Source: Strongyloides papillosus (taxonomy: Eukaryota; Nematoda; Chromadorea; Rhabditida; Strongyloididae). Taken from it: a stretch of 64,000 nt of DNA. The position numbers and the translations under genes are program-made. A model generated the notes under the pieces. It was given only the letters and a program-made list of their open reading frames with translations, did no database searches and was not told where the DNA came from. Position 1 is the first letter of the stretch, and the number at the start of each line of letters is the position of its first letter. This document shows positions 35,561 to 50,722 of this stretch, in pieces. The stretch covers positions 372,001-436,000 of the forward strand of contig SRSI01000020.1 of the NCBI GenBank assembly GCA_005656395.1, in the 5' to 3' direction.

Positions 35561-38500
35561 CTACAGGAATGACGTAACCATCATTACATGATTCCTTGCA
35601 GCTAGAATTCTTTTTCGTAAAACTTTATTTTCTGTTAAAAGCGTTTGAATAATTGTATCTTTATCAACATCTTCAAAAACTCTTTCATCACTCAAACTCA
35701 TTTCCTCTTCTTCAGGAGATCCAAATACTTTAATACGTTTTTGAGCTTCTTTTAATTCTTTTTTTAGTGTTTCTTGTTCATCTTTAATCATTTTTATTGT
35801 TTCATTTGCGTAACCATCTAATTGAATGCTGTTAAATGTAGAAGTACGTTTTAATGGTTTGATATTTAAATGTTTTAAATTATAGTGAATGTTTTGATAA
35901 TCTGCTGACTCATAGCCAGAACTGGCACTGAAACTTTCCCTATTTTTTCCTTTATTTAAACCAATGCCATGAGTTGGTGTTTTGGAGGAAACTGGTGACG
36001 AGTCATTTCCTGGAGATACTCCGTTAGATGAGCATTTAAAAGTTGTTGATGTTCTTGCATCATCAGATCCATGTCCAGATGACGAAACTGTTCCATTATT
36101 ATAGTCAACCATTTTTGCACTTGTTATCTAAAATATATATTATTAATTATAGTTTATAAAAGTAAAGACAATTAACTATTCATTTTATAAAAAAAGTCTA
36201 ATGGAAAAGATTTTAATGTAAATATAATCTTTAATATTAAAAAATAAATTAATAAGTTATCAATATATAAAATTGAAGCAAAAATAGCGAAACTATTATT
36301 TTATTTATTCTGGATATATCTGATGTAGTACACATATATAGTAAAACTTTTTAATTTTTAAAATACTGATAAAATATATAAATTTCAACAATAGTATCAT
36401 AGTTAGTAAAGAGTCTTTCAAAATAAAATTATTTGACAATATATATATAAATTATATATACGCTTTATATAAAAACAACAAAGAATTGCGTGATTAAATA
36501 AGAGTAAAATAAAAATAATATATTTATTATGATGTGATAGAAAAAGTTTGTTTGTGTATTAGACGGAAATTTTATAATTAACTTTTCTCTTTAATTTGAA
36601 ATATATATTTTAAATGTGAGAGTAACATAACGTTTTTTAAAATAATATTTTAGATATATATATCTAGTAACTAAATTTTAAAACTAATATATATTTTTTG
36701 TTAAGAAAATGTTAAAGGAAAAAATATTTAATGAAGTCGTAGACATCTAGTGAACTGAGGTAATAATAAAATGTGCCGTAAAGATTACTTTTAAAGATAG
36801 TGTATTTCTTTTTAAATTTTTGAATACAATGTAAATAAATTATCTAAAACGTTTTATTAATTTATTTTTATAGCTATATATATATATTTAAATGTATTTA
36901 TCTAATTAGATTTATACTTTGAGTTCATATAATTTTTAAACATCTATAGTAATTCTAACTATAAAGTTAATTAACCTTTTCAATTATAAATTATATATAC
37001 ATAATAATAAAATACATTTTTGTCATATAAAGAAATAAATTTTGAAACATACCTTAGAGTAAGGAGAAGGAGGGAGTTTAGAATTTAAAAGGACGGGTAA
37101 ATTGCTACTTTTCCTGTTATTATTATTGCCAGATATATTATTTCTTGAAGAACGTTTAATAGTATTATTACAACTATTACTATAATTAATATCATGAATA
37201 TTATTATCTTTTCCTTTTCCAGAACTTTTCCTTCCATTCATTATTAAAAATTCATTTCCGAATCCTTCAACAATATCTATTGAATTAGACCTACTATTAC
37301 GAGTTCCAGAATAATTAGTAATATTGTCTTTTGTAATAAATGTATTCAAAAATGTACTTGATGAAGTCGGTATTGTGTCGCCCCCTTGAGATTTTATCTT
37401 TTTTTCTGCTTCTTCAATTCTTTTCAATGGCGATTGAAGTGAAAGTTTTTTCAATGGTGTTATTGGTAGAGATGAATGTTGACGTGTATGTAAAAGGTTT
37501 GATTTTTGTTTTTTAGTAAAACTAACCAGTTGCTCCTTTATTTGTTGTCGATCTTCCTCCGAAATAGTAGGAATTTTAGATTCTTTCACTTCAATTTTTT
37601 CAATAGATATATTTTTTTGACATTCAGGTGATGGTTGTTTAGAAAATTCTTCCGATGTGCCACTTGTTTCAGAATTTATCATTGGACTAAAACAACATTT
37701 TAAAGAGGTAGGAGATGTAGAAAGTTTCCAGCATTTATTTACACTACCATTCACTACATACATTGAATCTGTACAATTAGCATTATTACCCACTAATGAA
37801 ATTGATTTTTTCGATAACGTATTATCTGTTAAAGTACTATCATAAACAAAAACACCACCATTTTTACTTATAGTTGATGAATCATTTGATATTGTACCAT
37901 TTTTATCGCAACATTTAAGAATATTTTCAGGTAAAACATTTTTAATCTTTCTACCGATGATATTTTGTTTTTTCTTTCTATTTTCTGCTTCTTCTTTATC
38001 TAAAATTTTGTGTAACTTTTCTTCTGCATACATCTCTAAATAACTAGCTTTTCTATAAAATGCTGTTTCAGATGGTATGGTTGAATCTGATGGTTGCGTA
38101 GAATAATTGGTAATATCTAAACTCTTATCTTCTGGTATTGGATTATTAAGTAAACTATTTCTACTATTTTTATTCATTCTACATAATATTTCGTGTGATT
38201 TAATAGAACTCAAACTTAATGAAGCTTCCATTGCTTTTTCAAGATCGTCATCTGGAATACTTTCACACTCAAATTCTTCATCACTATTTCCATTTTCATT
38301 TAGTGATATATCGTCCAAACTTAACTGTGATAAATCAATTTCATTTTTTAATGTATTATCTTTTAATATACGTAGTGGTGATAAAATTTGATCGACAGAA
38401 CAACCTTCATCTTTTAAAATTGTTTTTTCAGCAAGAGCCTCTCTAGGCATACTTTTGCCAATCTCAATACATGTTTTTGATTTTCTCGATAATAAATGAC

Positions 38501-41500
38501 TTCTACAACTTATATCTTCATCAACTTCAGTTATATCATCTAAACGCCTTCCAGTTATCCATAATTTCATTTGTTCATGATCAATTTCACTATCATCACA
38601 TTGAATACCTGAATCTGTCTTTGATGTATCATTTTTTCTTAACCTTATTTCTTTATCCATATCTGCATAAACATTTTCAAAAATAATATTTTCTCTATCA
38701 ATATCCTCTTGATTATCTTTCATCCATTTCCATATCATGTATTCCCTTTCTTTAGAAATATATTCTTCACCAAAAACAGCTTCAATAACATTATCTTTTA
38801 AATGTTTAACATTATTTTTTTTCTGCATATTAATATCTTCTAAATTTTTCACTTCATTAATAAAATTTATATTCCCAAATCCTGCTAACATTTGTTTTTC
38901 CATTGTTGGTGGAAAATCTATTGGAACAGCATTTTTAGTGGAAATAATTTTATTTTTCATAGATATTTTACTACCATCACTGTGAGAACCTTTAATGGTT
39001 TTATCATTTTCACTACCACCTAATAGACTACTCTTAGAAATATTTTCTTCACCGAGAAATATTACAGTTTCTGCACCAGAATATTCTGATAAGTTTTCAG
39101 TTTTTTTTAATGTACCATCATTAAAAATTTTATTTTTACAATTTATTTCCTTAAAAATATATATTTATTTTTATTATTATTAACATACATTTAAAGAGTT
39201 ATTTTTAATTTTATTATTTGAGTTCTTTCTACTACCATTCGTAATTTTAAAAAGTTTACAAAATAAGTGAAATAAATTAGCTTGATCATTGAGACGGTCC
39301 CCAGGAGAGAAGTTTGTTAATAAGACTGTCGTTTTATTCTTTGATGTTATTAAATATTCTTGGAAAAGTGACGTGAAAAGTGAATTTCTATTATAATTTA
39401 ATAAAATTATTATTATTAGTTAATAAACTAACCTTGCTAATAAATGTTTATGTCCTTGAAATATTAATTGGAGAATATTGCTAATACCAGGCATTGTTAT
39501 TATTGTGGGATCTCCTTTTGATTTCCTTTCACCAAGACCCATATCTATTAGTGTTAAAGTAGATTTTATTATTGTAGATTCATCATTTTCTTTACTTTCC
39601 TTTCCCTTCATTTTTGACGGTTTTTGTTTTCTATATAAATTAATAAAATAAAATGTATGTTCAGTTCTTTGAGTCTCATCATCTCCTGTAAATGGAAGGA
39701 AAGATTAGTGGAACGGATTAGAGGTAGATAAGAAAGTGCCGATGTTTTAGTGTTCTAAGCTGTTATATAAATATTCCAAAAGTTTAAGTTTTTATAGTAT
39801 AAGATAAAAGGAGATATATGTTTATTAGATAAGGAATTAATTTCCTTTTATTAATTTAAAACTTATTCGAATATCCAATTTCCTTTTTTTATAAAAGATA
39901 TATTATTATAATCTAAATTGTCCATTTAACCTTCAATTGAAGAGATATCTTAGAAAAAAAAAGTAATTTTTTTAATGTACAAATGGAGTGGTAATAAATA
40001 TATATGATATTTGATTGATGTATAAAAGAAAATATATTATCTACAAAGGAGATGGAACTTTTATTTGTCAAAATGTACCAAGTTATAATAAATAATGAGA
40101 AAAAGATGGTGGAATTCGCTCATCTTTTTTTTCAAATAAAATGTCTCCCAACATAAAAAGTAATGATATAAACTTTTTTTATTAGAGGAATATAACGACA
40201 TTAAAAAAGTTCAAATGTTCCGTTAATGGAAGGATTGAGTTGATTAATGGTACAACACTATTTTATTTAATCTATGATATGTTAAAGGGTTATATTCGAA
40301 AATTCTAAGAAATAATAGTTAAGAAAATGAGATTAATTATATGTTCAAGAGGTAGTTAACAAGTAATGAACATATGTAAATAAGATAAAAGATACATCTT
40401 TTATAAACCATCGTCTGTTACTTTTGGGAGTGAAAAAGATAAATTACTTTGGGAAGTAATTTAATTTTTTCCAAATAGATAAATTATAAACATACCAAGA
40501 TGTTGAAATTCCATTATTTTCTTAAAATAATATATACCATCCTCTAGTGTTGGTATATGAATTTCTTTTAATGTTTCTGTTTTCTTCATCTCTTTACATA
40601 TCCTATCAATCTCATCATCGTTTTCATAAATATCTGAGATATTATCATAATAACTTGTATTACTATGTTCAGGATTTTTTTTAGGTTCAAAATTTTCCGT
40701 AAAAATTGACATAAGATCAGTAATAGTATTACTTCGTTGTGAAAAATGTAAAGCAGAAATTTTAATATATGCATCTGTTGATGAAAGTGAATTGGAGGTA
40801 AGATATGTAGAAAGAAGCGAAAAGGCCCATTGAAGAGTATGGAAGAAAAAACCGTAATTTGATTGTATAGTATTTTGATAAAGAAATTGCGTTTTGTCGT
40901 TTCCCAATGATCCCATGTATATTAGAGATCCATTAAATCCATTAAAAAGTAGTTGATATAGTGGAGCTAATATTGTAGGAGCGATTTTTTTCTAAAAATT
41001 AATTATAAATGAACAGTTAAAAGATCGACAACATACTATTGTATCTTCAGGTTTGAAGACATGATTAAAGGCACAATTACTATGTATTACAATTCCACTG
41101 TTAGATGTAAAATTGAAACCAAAATCAATATCAGACTTTTCAGGAATGATTTCTATTTTGTCATTTTTTAAATTGTAATCACTTAATTTTGCATATATTT
41201 GTAACTAAAAAAATGTCAATAAAAACATTTTAAAAAATAAAATAACATACTTTTGGAACATTTGTCGTTTTAATAGGAATATCTGGATCACCGGCATTTT
41301 CAATCATTTTTAAGGTACTTGGTGGTATCGATAAATCATTACTCTCTCCTTTCAGCCGCTTCCCTCCATCTGGGGAAACTTTTTTTTTCTTCTTTATTTC
41401 ACTATACAAATTCGTTTCTTTTTCCATTCCTTTATTATGATGATGTCTGTAAATATAAATATTTAAGAATATAGAATTAATTAGAAAAAATTTGGCCACA

Positions 41501-44500
41501 TTTATTTAACAATAAATTTTATAAATATCAACTTATGTGACATACAATGAAACATTGATAAAGATTTCATTTAAATAATGAAAATTAAGAAAGAATATAA
41601 TTAATTAAAATGACATAATATAAAGAGATAAGATTTATAATTATATTTAGCTTGTATACTAATGAATAAAAAAATAAATAAGATGCAAGTGCATACTTTT
41701 TTAAAAAAAATTAAAGATCTGTATTAATTTTGCATAGAAAAAAACAAACTTGCGTTATAAATTATGTAAATAAAATTGAAATGAACTAATCGAATAAATT
41801 GATATGTAATCTTTAATTTTAGAAAGTTTTAAAAGAAAATTTTAAAAATAAAATAAAAATAAATTATAAGGATCAAATTTATGTGACGTAGAATATTTTA
41901 TTAACAAAAATACTTTTAAATAATAATAATACATTCAAAAAAGAAAAGAATATGATTAATAGTAGAAAGATATTTGATATATTAAAAAAATAATATCCTT
42001 CAAATAATTCAATGATAACGAGAAGAAGATATAAATAACAAAAAGATTTATAGAAACTTTTGTTAGATACATTCTTTATAAAATAATATAAATATAAAAT
42101 AATGATTTTGACAAAAATTAAAAAGAAAATGAGGGGAGGGAAATTTTTTGATAAATTATACTGATGCTTTTATAAATTTATATAATGGACTTATTTTGGT
42201 AGAACAAAACTTGATTAGTTTGTGTTTTGTTAATTTGTTTAGGTCTCTTTTCATAGAATTTTTCTTTTTCCTCTTTATACAGAGTTAATGTTTTATGCTT
42301 CTTTATTTTTTTTTAGAAAAAAAAACTAGCAAAAACATAAAAAACAAAAGAGTAAGTTAAAAAATTAGATTAATAATTTATAATAATAGTCATTTTCTAT
42401 ATTAATAAAAGAATTATAAATAGTGATTTTATAAAAACAAAAAAAAATATCAATTAATCAAAATACGGAAACATTTTATAAAAACTAATATATATTTTTA
42501 CAAAGATTTTTACATTACTTTCTTAACTTATTATACAAAAGAGGAGGGCTATAAAAAGTTCAATTATAAGTTCAGGCTTCTATATTAAATTTCCTTTATC
42601 TTTTTAATAGCATTATAGTAAAATGAGTGAAATTGCGCATTGTAACTGTATTATATAAATATGCATATTTTATTGTAAAAAGTATATCCCTATGTAATAG
42701 ATCTAACAAGAATTATATAGTTAAGAGAATGAGTATAGGAAGAAAGAAAAAAGAATAATGAATTTATTTTTATAGTTTTAACAAATTTATTTTTATTGTC
42801 AAAAAGGTGCCGACATTACTAAGTCACACAGTTAGACCACTGTACAAGTGTTGTTTGGGATTTTTGAAGAATAAAAAAGATTGATAGCAATTTATGAAGA
42901 ATGTCTTATTATTTCTTTTGATAAAATTATAAAGTTCATTCTTTCATTCCTCAAGAGAAAAGTTATATATTTTTAAGATACCATTCAAGGTGCCAAAAAG
43001 AAGAGAAACTTTTTGTAGTGTGTTTTATTGAAAAATTATTCACAAATAAGAAAGTTTAGTTTATACTAGTGTGATTTATAAAATAAAATTTATTAAATAT
43101 ACAGATATAAATAATTTAGAAATATCTAAACTGTAGAATTTTAAACAATTCTAATAAAATTTTGACTATATATAGCACTAAACTATATATCTTGGATTTC
43201 TTCTTAATTTTATTTACAAGTAAAAGTATACAAATAATTAAAGAGGTAACTGATACTATATATTTATTCAATTATTTATTCTTACACTTCTAAAAATACC
43301 ATGATATATTTATAGTATTCATGTTAAGTACTATGAAATAGAATGTAATATTATGACATCAGTTGATATAAGGAAAAATTTAAGGACATTAAAATGTTTT
43401 TCAAATTTTAATAGTTAAAAGTTATTTAATTAGAAGAGGAGTATTGTTAATGGAATTTTGTGATAAACAATTTTCCTTCTACTTTAGAAGTAAAAATCTT
43501 TAGGAATGATTAGTTAAATAGTCCACATATTATAATAAATAAATACAATATATATTTATTTTCCTCCATAAATAGTTACTTTTATAAGATTACATCATTA
43601 GTTAAAGTTTGGAAATAGAGTCATTATTAAGTTTAATCAGAACGGAAGTAAACTCTTTAGCGATTGTGTATTTTTATCATTGCTATATGTTCAATTCTCA
43701 GTTACTCTAAGGATCTAATTATCTCTTCTCCATCAAATGTAATATGTATATATATTTTGTTTTGAGTAATCAGGGAATAGAATGAAGTATTTGAATCACC
43801 AATAATAGTTATACTCAATCCTTATAATATTTGAATTAAATATTATTTGCTACAATAAAGAAAGAGTTATGGGATATTAGTATAATTATTTAATGTTATC
43901 ATGATATTGTCAAGTATATAATATGGGTAAAGAATTAATTGTGTGGAGATGATTTACAAAATGAGCCATGAGTACATTTGATATTAAATGAATAAATAAT
44001 AAAATTATAAAATATATGGTGAATTTGTTACAATAATCAAAAATTTAGATACATTTATAAAATTTTTATTTCGTTTTTAAGCAAAAATAATATCTTGAAG
44101 TGATAAAATAAATATTATAATAAGATTCATGATAAAAGAAAAGGGATAAATTTGATGAAGAGGAATTGGAGATAAATGGTAGAGAATAAATATAATGAGT
44201 TTTATAAAATATTTGAAAAGAAGCAGTTGATACAAATAGTATATTATTAACAACAATACAAAATGAATGTTATATCCTTATAAAAACACATTAAAATTAT
44301 GTTTAAATTTTATTTAAAAAGAAAGTATCAGTAGTTTAGAAGGAAAACATAAAGGACATTTGATTATCTACTTTTTTCTTTCTAAAGTTTATCCTTTAAT
44401 AAATAATGAGTATTGCTTTCTAATGACTATATTTATTAATAAATATCAATAAAAATTAAAAGTTCAAAGGAAACCTACTAATGATAATAGGTTTTGAAGA

Positions 44501-47500
44501 CAAAAAATGGATTAAAAATAGTTAAATGTTAATGATAAATGCTTTTAATGGAATGTGGAAAGTTAGATTTTTATATACAAGAATTATATAATAAATTTTA
44601 AGTTTGATATTAAAAACTATTGTATAATTATCAATACATAAAAAAGGTTTAAGATAATGGATTTAACAAAAATATACTTGAATAGGAAAAAGATTTTAAA
44701 ATTTTAATAATATTTTTTAAGACAATACAAATAGTATTATTAAAATAGTTAAGAGTCCTTTAAGATTTTTGACTAAACAAATGATTGTATTTAACATAAA
44801 AATAAAATTTATTTTTATTAACTAATAATTTCGAGTAAAAGATTCTAATAAAGTAAGTTAAATGAGAAGAATAATCTTTTGAACACTTGTTACTTTGAGA
44901 CATTAACCTATTCAAAAACTTCTGCTTTTATCTTTAAGTACATAATAGCATCTAAAAGTTTATGAAGTTATAAAAATTTAAAGGAAAGAGTATTATAAAA
45001 TATTTATGAAATTATTATACTTATTTTTAAGCTATATCATTTATATTTACAAAGAAATGAGCGACATATCATAAAAGTTAGAATACAATTTTCTGTAGGG
45101 TTTTCTTTTTATGATTATTATCACTATAAAATCGGCCAACTCTTTAGATGATTTTTTTGTAAGAAATACTTTTTTTAATAGTAAAAAGATGATTCCATAA
45201 ACAATACAAATGTATGTGAAATAATTTAATATACAGTAAAAACACTAAACTAATGAAGTAGTAATAATTAAATATAATAAAGGTTTTGTTTATATTATAA
45301 TGTTACATCAAAAAGAATTGTTTATATATGTATGATTATAGTAAAAGAAACAATGATAATTAAATACCATAATGATGGTATATATTATAGATAAAAAGGT
45401 CCCTATTGATATTGAATTTGATATAATTTTAGAAGAGAAATATATTAGGTAAACATATGCTTAATCTTTTGATAATAGATTTGAATGCCGAAGAATTTGT
45501 TTATGGAGGATTTGAGAAGTGATCAACTCACAATTATATCATATTACTAGGGTAAACTACATTAAATACACATTTTCAATTATTAATAAATGACATTACA
45601 TAAAACCTTTATCTCAAAACATTATTTATAATAATTATTATTTGACATTACACTTTTAATAACTAAATATTATACCACATTAATTTTATATACATCTTTT
45701 TTTTATAAAAAAAAATATTAAATATCAAAAGTTTTAATAAATATATTCATTTAATAATTAAAATAAATAATTTTATTCATTGCACCAAACAAAAGTGGAT
45801 ATCTTTTGATACATAATTAGCGTATTCATATAAATATAACCATTTATCTCTTTAAATCATTAAGAGTATTCACAAAAGAAAACAAATAATACAAATTATA
45901 AAAAAAATCCCGCTGATTTATTATATATTTTTAAAATGTTAAAAAGAAAATAGATAAAATAAAATTTACCACAGAAGTAATGAGGATATATTTATTAAAA
46001 TTTATTACCAAATACAGTAAACCTGATACATATAAATATAGCACATGTAATGGGTGTGAAGTTACTAATTATGTAAAAGAAATGTCGGCAAAAGGAAAGA
46101 AGATAATAAATAAAAATTTTCATCATCTCATCAATCACTGTGGAAGATTTGTTTATAAATGATTAAGAAAACATACCATGCCAATTTGTGGATGTTTATT
46201 ACTAGTTAACTTTTACAAGGTATTTTTATAAATAAATATAAAAAAGTTAGAAAATCACAAAAAGACGTAATTTATTGTATCTTATATAAAAAAATAGTTA
46301 TTTAAGTTTCATGCTGTTTAATGTAACTTTTTAGTTTATTTCTAATGATGATTGACAAGATAATAAGTTTCATTAACTAAGTAAATTGGCATGAATTGTC
46401 TACTAAAGTTTCATAAATTATCTAATTATAATTATAATAATAAGACAAGAGTATTATGGAATAATAGTATTTAATACTGTTCAATTATTTGAACAAAAAA
46501 ATGGATAATAAAACATGTTAAATTTAACAGAGTATAACATTTTTCTAAAATATATACGTAATACTTATATAAAAATCTTTTGAAAGGGAGCAAAAATTTG
46601 TGTGAACAGAGTGAAGTCTTTATAAAAGTGTATTTATAAAAATTGAGAAAAAGCTTAAAATCAAAGTTGATGAATGATTGGTTCCTGTTGGAACTTTTCT
46701 ACTCAGACAAGTTAAAATATTTTTAACCATTAAAAAGATACCTTTACTCTTATCACTATTTATTAAGTTAAATATATTATATATAATTAAGTGAAGAGTA
46801 TGGCAAAAGCCTTATCCATCAATCATATCAAAGGCGCTTATGAAAAATTACAACATCTGTGGAAAAAGTGTTATGTTGATAAATTTATGTGACATGGTAT
46901 ATGAAGACGATTATAAAGGAACATTTTATATGGAGAAAAATAAAAGAAAGGTAGTTATTGTTAAATGCTAAACCAAGATTTTTGTTTTACATATATATTG
47001 TAGGTATAAAACTTTTTTTTGATTGGCAAAAATGATTTGTGATTTGATAATTTTTAAATGATTAATGAAAAAGAAAGAATGATTGGGTAAATTTTTACTT
47101 AAAAATATTGTTTTATGTATACATATTTGTCTCTATAATACTAAAGTAGAGAAATTTTTGATGTGATTCTGATGGAAAAGAAAGATAAAATAAAAATGTG
47201 AAAGAAGAAATGTTCAGAAGATGATTGATTACAAAAGATGAGGGTAGGTGACTTTGAGCCTTAAGGGAATATTTGATCAGTGAATAAAAATGAAATTATT
47301 AAAATATTGTAGATAAGCAAATATTTTAAATTTAATGTTATATAAATCAAAAATATTGTTTTCATTATAAAAAAAAGAAACTAGTTGTAAAAAAGTTTCT
47401 ATTATAATGTGGTTTAAATATTAATTTATTGCCGTAAAAAATAATAATTATATATACTACATTAAAAGTGAATAGGTTTACAATCTTATAATCATGACAA

Positions 47501-47958
47501 TATATAATTTACGTTCTTATCAGTATATGTATAAACCCATAATAATAATAATAATAAAAAATATCGTTTCATCTATTTGATAAATAAAATTATATAATCT
47601 ATTTTTAGAAAAGATCATTAACTTTTACAATATATAAAGGTGTAAAACTATCATTTATTTGTAAGAGAAATCCTATTAACAATTTTTTTAAAAAGGCCAT
47701 AAAGTTTGGAATTTTAAATTGAATATAAATGATTTTTTGCCTATCTTCTCATGAATATGTTAATAATAAATATGATTGAAAGAGAATATCATATAATACA
47801 TTTTTTTGATCAAATGATCGACATGTATTAAAAAGTAATATATATGTTAATGAAGGGAAAACTAACCTTTTTGTTATATTATTGTTCACTCCAGAAACTA
47901 TGATTTTGAAGGTTGGTTTTTTAATGAAATATTCATTTATAGTATATGTGGCAGCCAT
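35561..47958 (-). CDS. vab-8: Atypical kinesin, KIF26/VAB-8-like, with degenerate motor
   Basis: Exons by splice phase: 47958-47867, 41446-41251, 41204-41037, 40991-40496, 39685-39433, 39387-39189, 39149-37053 and 36127-35561; together 1355 residues. The first exon (47.9 kb) is joined on phase alone and is less certain than the rest. The motor-like domain runs ~130-470. FNHVFKPED and FNGFNGSLIYMGSLGNDKT stand where active kinesins have AYGQTGSGKT. RTEHTFYFINLYR replaces the SSRSH switch I segment, and TLIDMGLGE replaces LIDLAGSE. NSKT-like TSKNKTTVLLTNFSP closes the domain. The pattern follows KIF26 and C. elegans VAB-8, which bind microtubules without normal ATPase cycling and guide cell and axon migration. 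The long tail is Ser/Asn-rich and ends in a short coiled coil (TIIQTLLTENKVLRKRILAA). Confidence 0.8.
41447..47866. other. 6.4-kb first intron of the kinesin gene (inferred)
   Basis: There is no credible coding sequence in this interval. The plus-strand open frame at 45980-46162 is AT-driven and isolated. No transposon termini were recognised. Its size is far above the 36-60 bp typical here, so it may hold regulatory elements or an unrecognised exon. Confidence 0.45.
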
Positions 47959-50635
47959 TCTTTATTATTCTCTATATACCTTATATATTCTATCAAAAAA
48001 GTGTTTAAAATTTTATAGTACCAAAGTAGATAAAAAAATTTCTAAAAAGATATTTATTTAAGATAACTTATTCATTAAAATTGCAATAAAAATTAGTATT
48101 TAAAGGTGTATATAAAATTAGTTAAAAAAACGTAATAAAAATTGCTTTTTTTCTCTTTTATGCATTCAAATTCTTATATTTCATTAAGTAATAAAAATTT
48201 AATAACATTTTTGAATCAAAAACGCAGATGCTCAAATTTTTATTATCTTTAATTATGATGTATTAAATCATTTATAAAATAAAAAATTATAGATGAATCA
48301 AACATGGTAATAGTATAATATTTACAGAGATTAGATATTAAAAAAATTTCAGTCAAAATATTATTGCTTTTCATCAATCTTGTTATTGTTGAATAAACAT
48401 ATAAATATTATAGTATTATTTATGTCATTATTTGTTAAAAATGTTAATTATTAGAAATTTGATTTACAATTATATGAGAATTAGAAAGTAAATAAAATAG
48501 AAATTTATATTTTCAAAGAAATATTTATTATTTATAAATAATGTATATACTTTATGATTTGATGTTACATTTATGAAAAAATAGGATTTAGAAACAATAA
48601 CAATATCGCTTGGAAATATTTATAAAAAGGTGATTAAGACGATATGTATTTTAATTTAACTTGACATGAAAGAGAATGTATGTAAATTTGAATAATATAA
48701 TTGTAAAATGTACAAAATCACATCTTCTTCTCTAGATTAAGAAGTTTTTAACACCTGCTTTACTCTTTCTCCAAAAATATTATATATTTATTTATTTTAC
48801 CTTTTAATAGAGATATATGAGGTAAAAAGGTTAAATTGTCAAAGGAGCTAAGTTGTAATTTAGATTGGGAGTATGAAAATTAATTTTAACATTATTCAAT
48901 GATAAATAGATGCATCTAAACAATCATTCTTAAAATGGGTATTTACTTCCCTTGTTTAATATCATTATAGAGAGTACATTTTAAAGTACAATATAAAAAT
49001 GAACTTAACACCTAAAATATTTGTAAAGTAAAGTGACATCTTCTTAATATTTATTACAATTAACTTTATAAATAACTACAACGGTTATTACAATCGTGAT
49101 GATATTATAATATTACAAACTATGCATAAATTTTTATCGTAATAATAATACTGCTTCATATGTGAAAGTTATTAAAATAAAATAGTATATTTTGAAATAC
49201 AAAACTAAATTGTTACAAATATATATTTTGTGAAATAACAAGGAAAAATAAAACTTTTGTAAAAGCTTTTACAAAATTTTCTTCTAAACCAATTTTAATC
49301 CTTTATCATATTACAATATATTTACAAACACGTTCAGTATAAATAAAATTTATTCACACATATCAAAATATTTTTTAAAATGACAAAAGAACATTTACTT
49401 TAAAAATACATACAATAAGCTTTTTATTAATTTGCCAAACTTATTCAATTATTTTCAGAATGAATAACCTTCAAAAGATTGTTTAAATAAATATCGTATA
49501 ATTTTCATATTATGAATAGGGAAATTTGTAGAGAAGATATATTAGTGCCAATTAAGGAAGAAGGAAACTTGTATTGAACTTTTAGAGGGTTATTAGTGAA
49601 GATAAGAAATATATTTCATGTTCAAAGTAAGAAAATTAATGTGAAAGGATGAGTAAAATTTAGATGAAAAAGGAAAAAAAATTTTTTTGTCATTTTTTAA
49701 TATCATTAACAAAGGCCATTGTCTTTAGAAATAAAAGGTTAAATTATCATCTAATTAGAAACATATATTTAAAGTCTAATAAAAAAAACAGTCAATGTGT
49801 TTAAAAAGTTTAAAATATTAAAAAAAAAAAAAGAAATCATCCAAGTGAATAAAAAGAAATAAAAGGAATGTTTACTCACATGTTGCCGTAATCAATGATA
49901 CTAATAAATCTAATATATAAATATAATACCTCATTTTTATTCATGTGTTTTTGTGCAATTAAAATAAATGGACAAGATAGATAATTTTTTTTATTCCTTA
50001 TCATTAAAACCTCTAAAATTTCTTCTCTTCTTACCTTTATCTTCTAATATCTCTCTCCCCCATAGATTACTGATAACGTTATCTTATCACATAAATATTG
50101 TTTTTCAAAAATAATTTACATAATAATCAAAAATGACTTTTTATTGTGATTTTGCTTTATATTAAGATATATAATAGTAGAATAGAAAAGAAATATTTAA
50201 ATAATTTTTATCTTAAAATAAATATTATTAAAAATTTTATCTCCTCCTTTCAAGACATATGTTTCTTGATTTTTTATTACTTTTTCATTTTAACTTCATT
50301 CAAGTCATATAAATCACACTTCTGGTGTTAGTGAAACATGAATATTTGTAGAAACCAATAAATGTTATCTTTATAATTCGTTCTCAATGAATATTTAATT
50401 AATTCTTGATTTATCTTGTCCATATTTCTGGAAAGTAAGTAAAAATAGAGATATTAAAAATTTATTTATATATAATTAATATTCATTATTTTGTGGTAAA
50501 AATAATATATATTACATTAATGAAGGTCAAATAATAATGTTTGTTATATATTATAATACATAAATTATCCAAAATGGTATTTGATATTATTAAATATATA
50601 GCGTGACATTTTAAGCTTTACCAAGACTGATTATG
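47959..50635. other. Upstream region of the kinesin gene
   Basis: AT-rich, without recognisable genes. A TATATAG lies about 14 bp upstream of the putative kinesin start. The small open frame at 50146-50331 is low-complexity and unsupported. Confidence 0.45.
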
Positions 50636-50690
50636 CAGGTTGGCCATAATATCACAATTGTACTCAAACTTTCATAAATTATCTTACAAT
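50636..50690 (+). mobile_element. Remnant of a mariner-type terminal repeat
   Basis: CAGGTTGGCCATAATATCACAATTG resembles, over about 45 bp, the terminal repeat of the element at 8815 (CAGGGTGGGCCAAAA..CATCACAGTTG). No partner end was found nearby, so this is a broken copy just upstream of retroelement copy 2. Confidence 0.4.
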
Positions 50691-50722
50691 TCATGCCTTT
50701 TTTTGTTAAATTTTAAATATTG

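Noticed and set aside
45980..46162. Short plus-strand open frame with CNGCEV inside the kinesin intron
   Set aside because: Sixty codons, AT-driven composition, no partner exon or recognisable domain.
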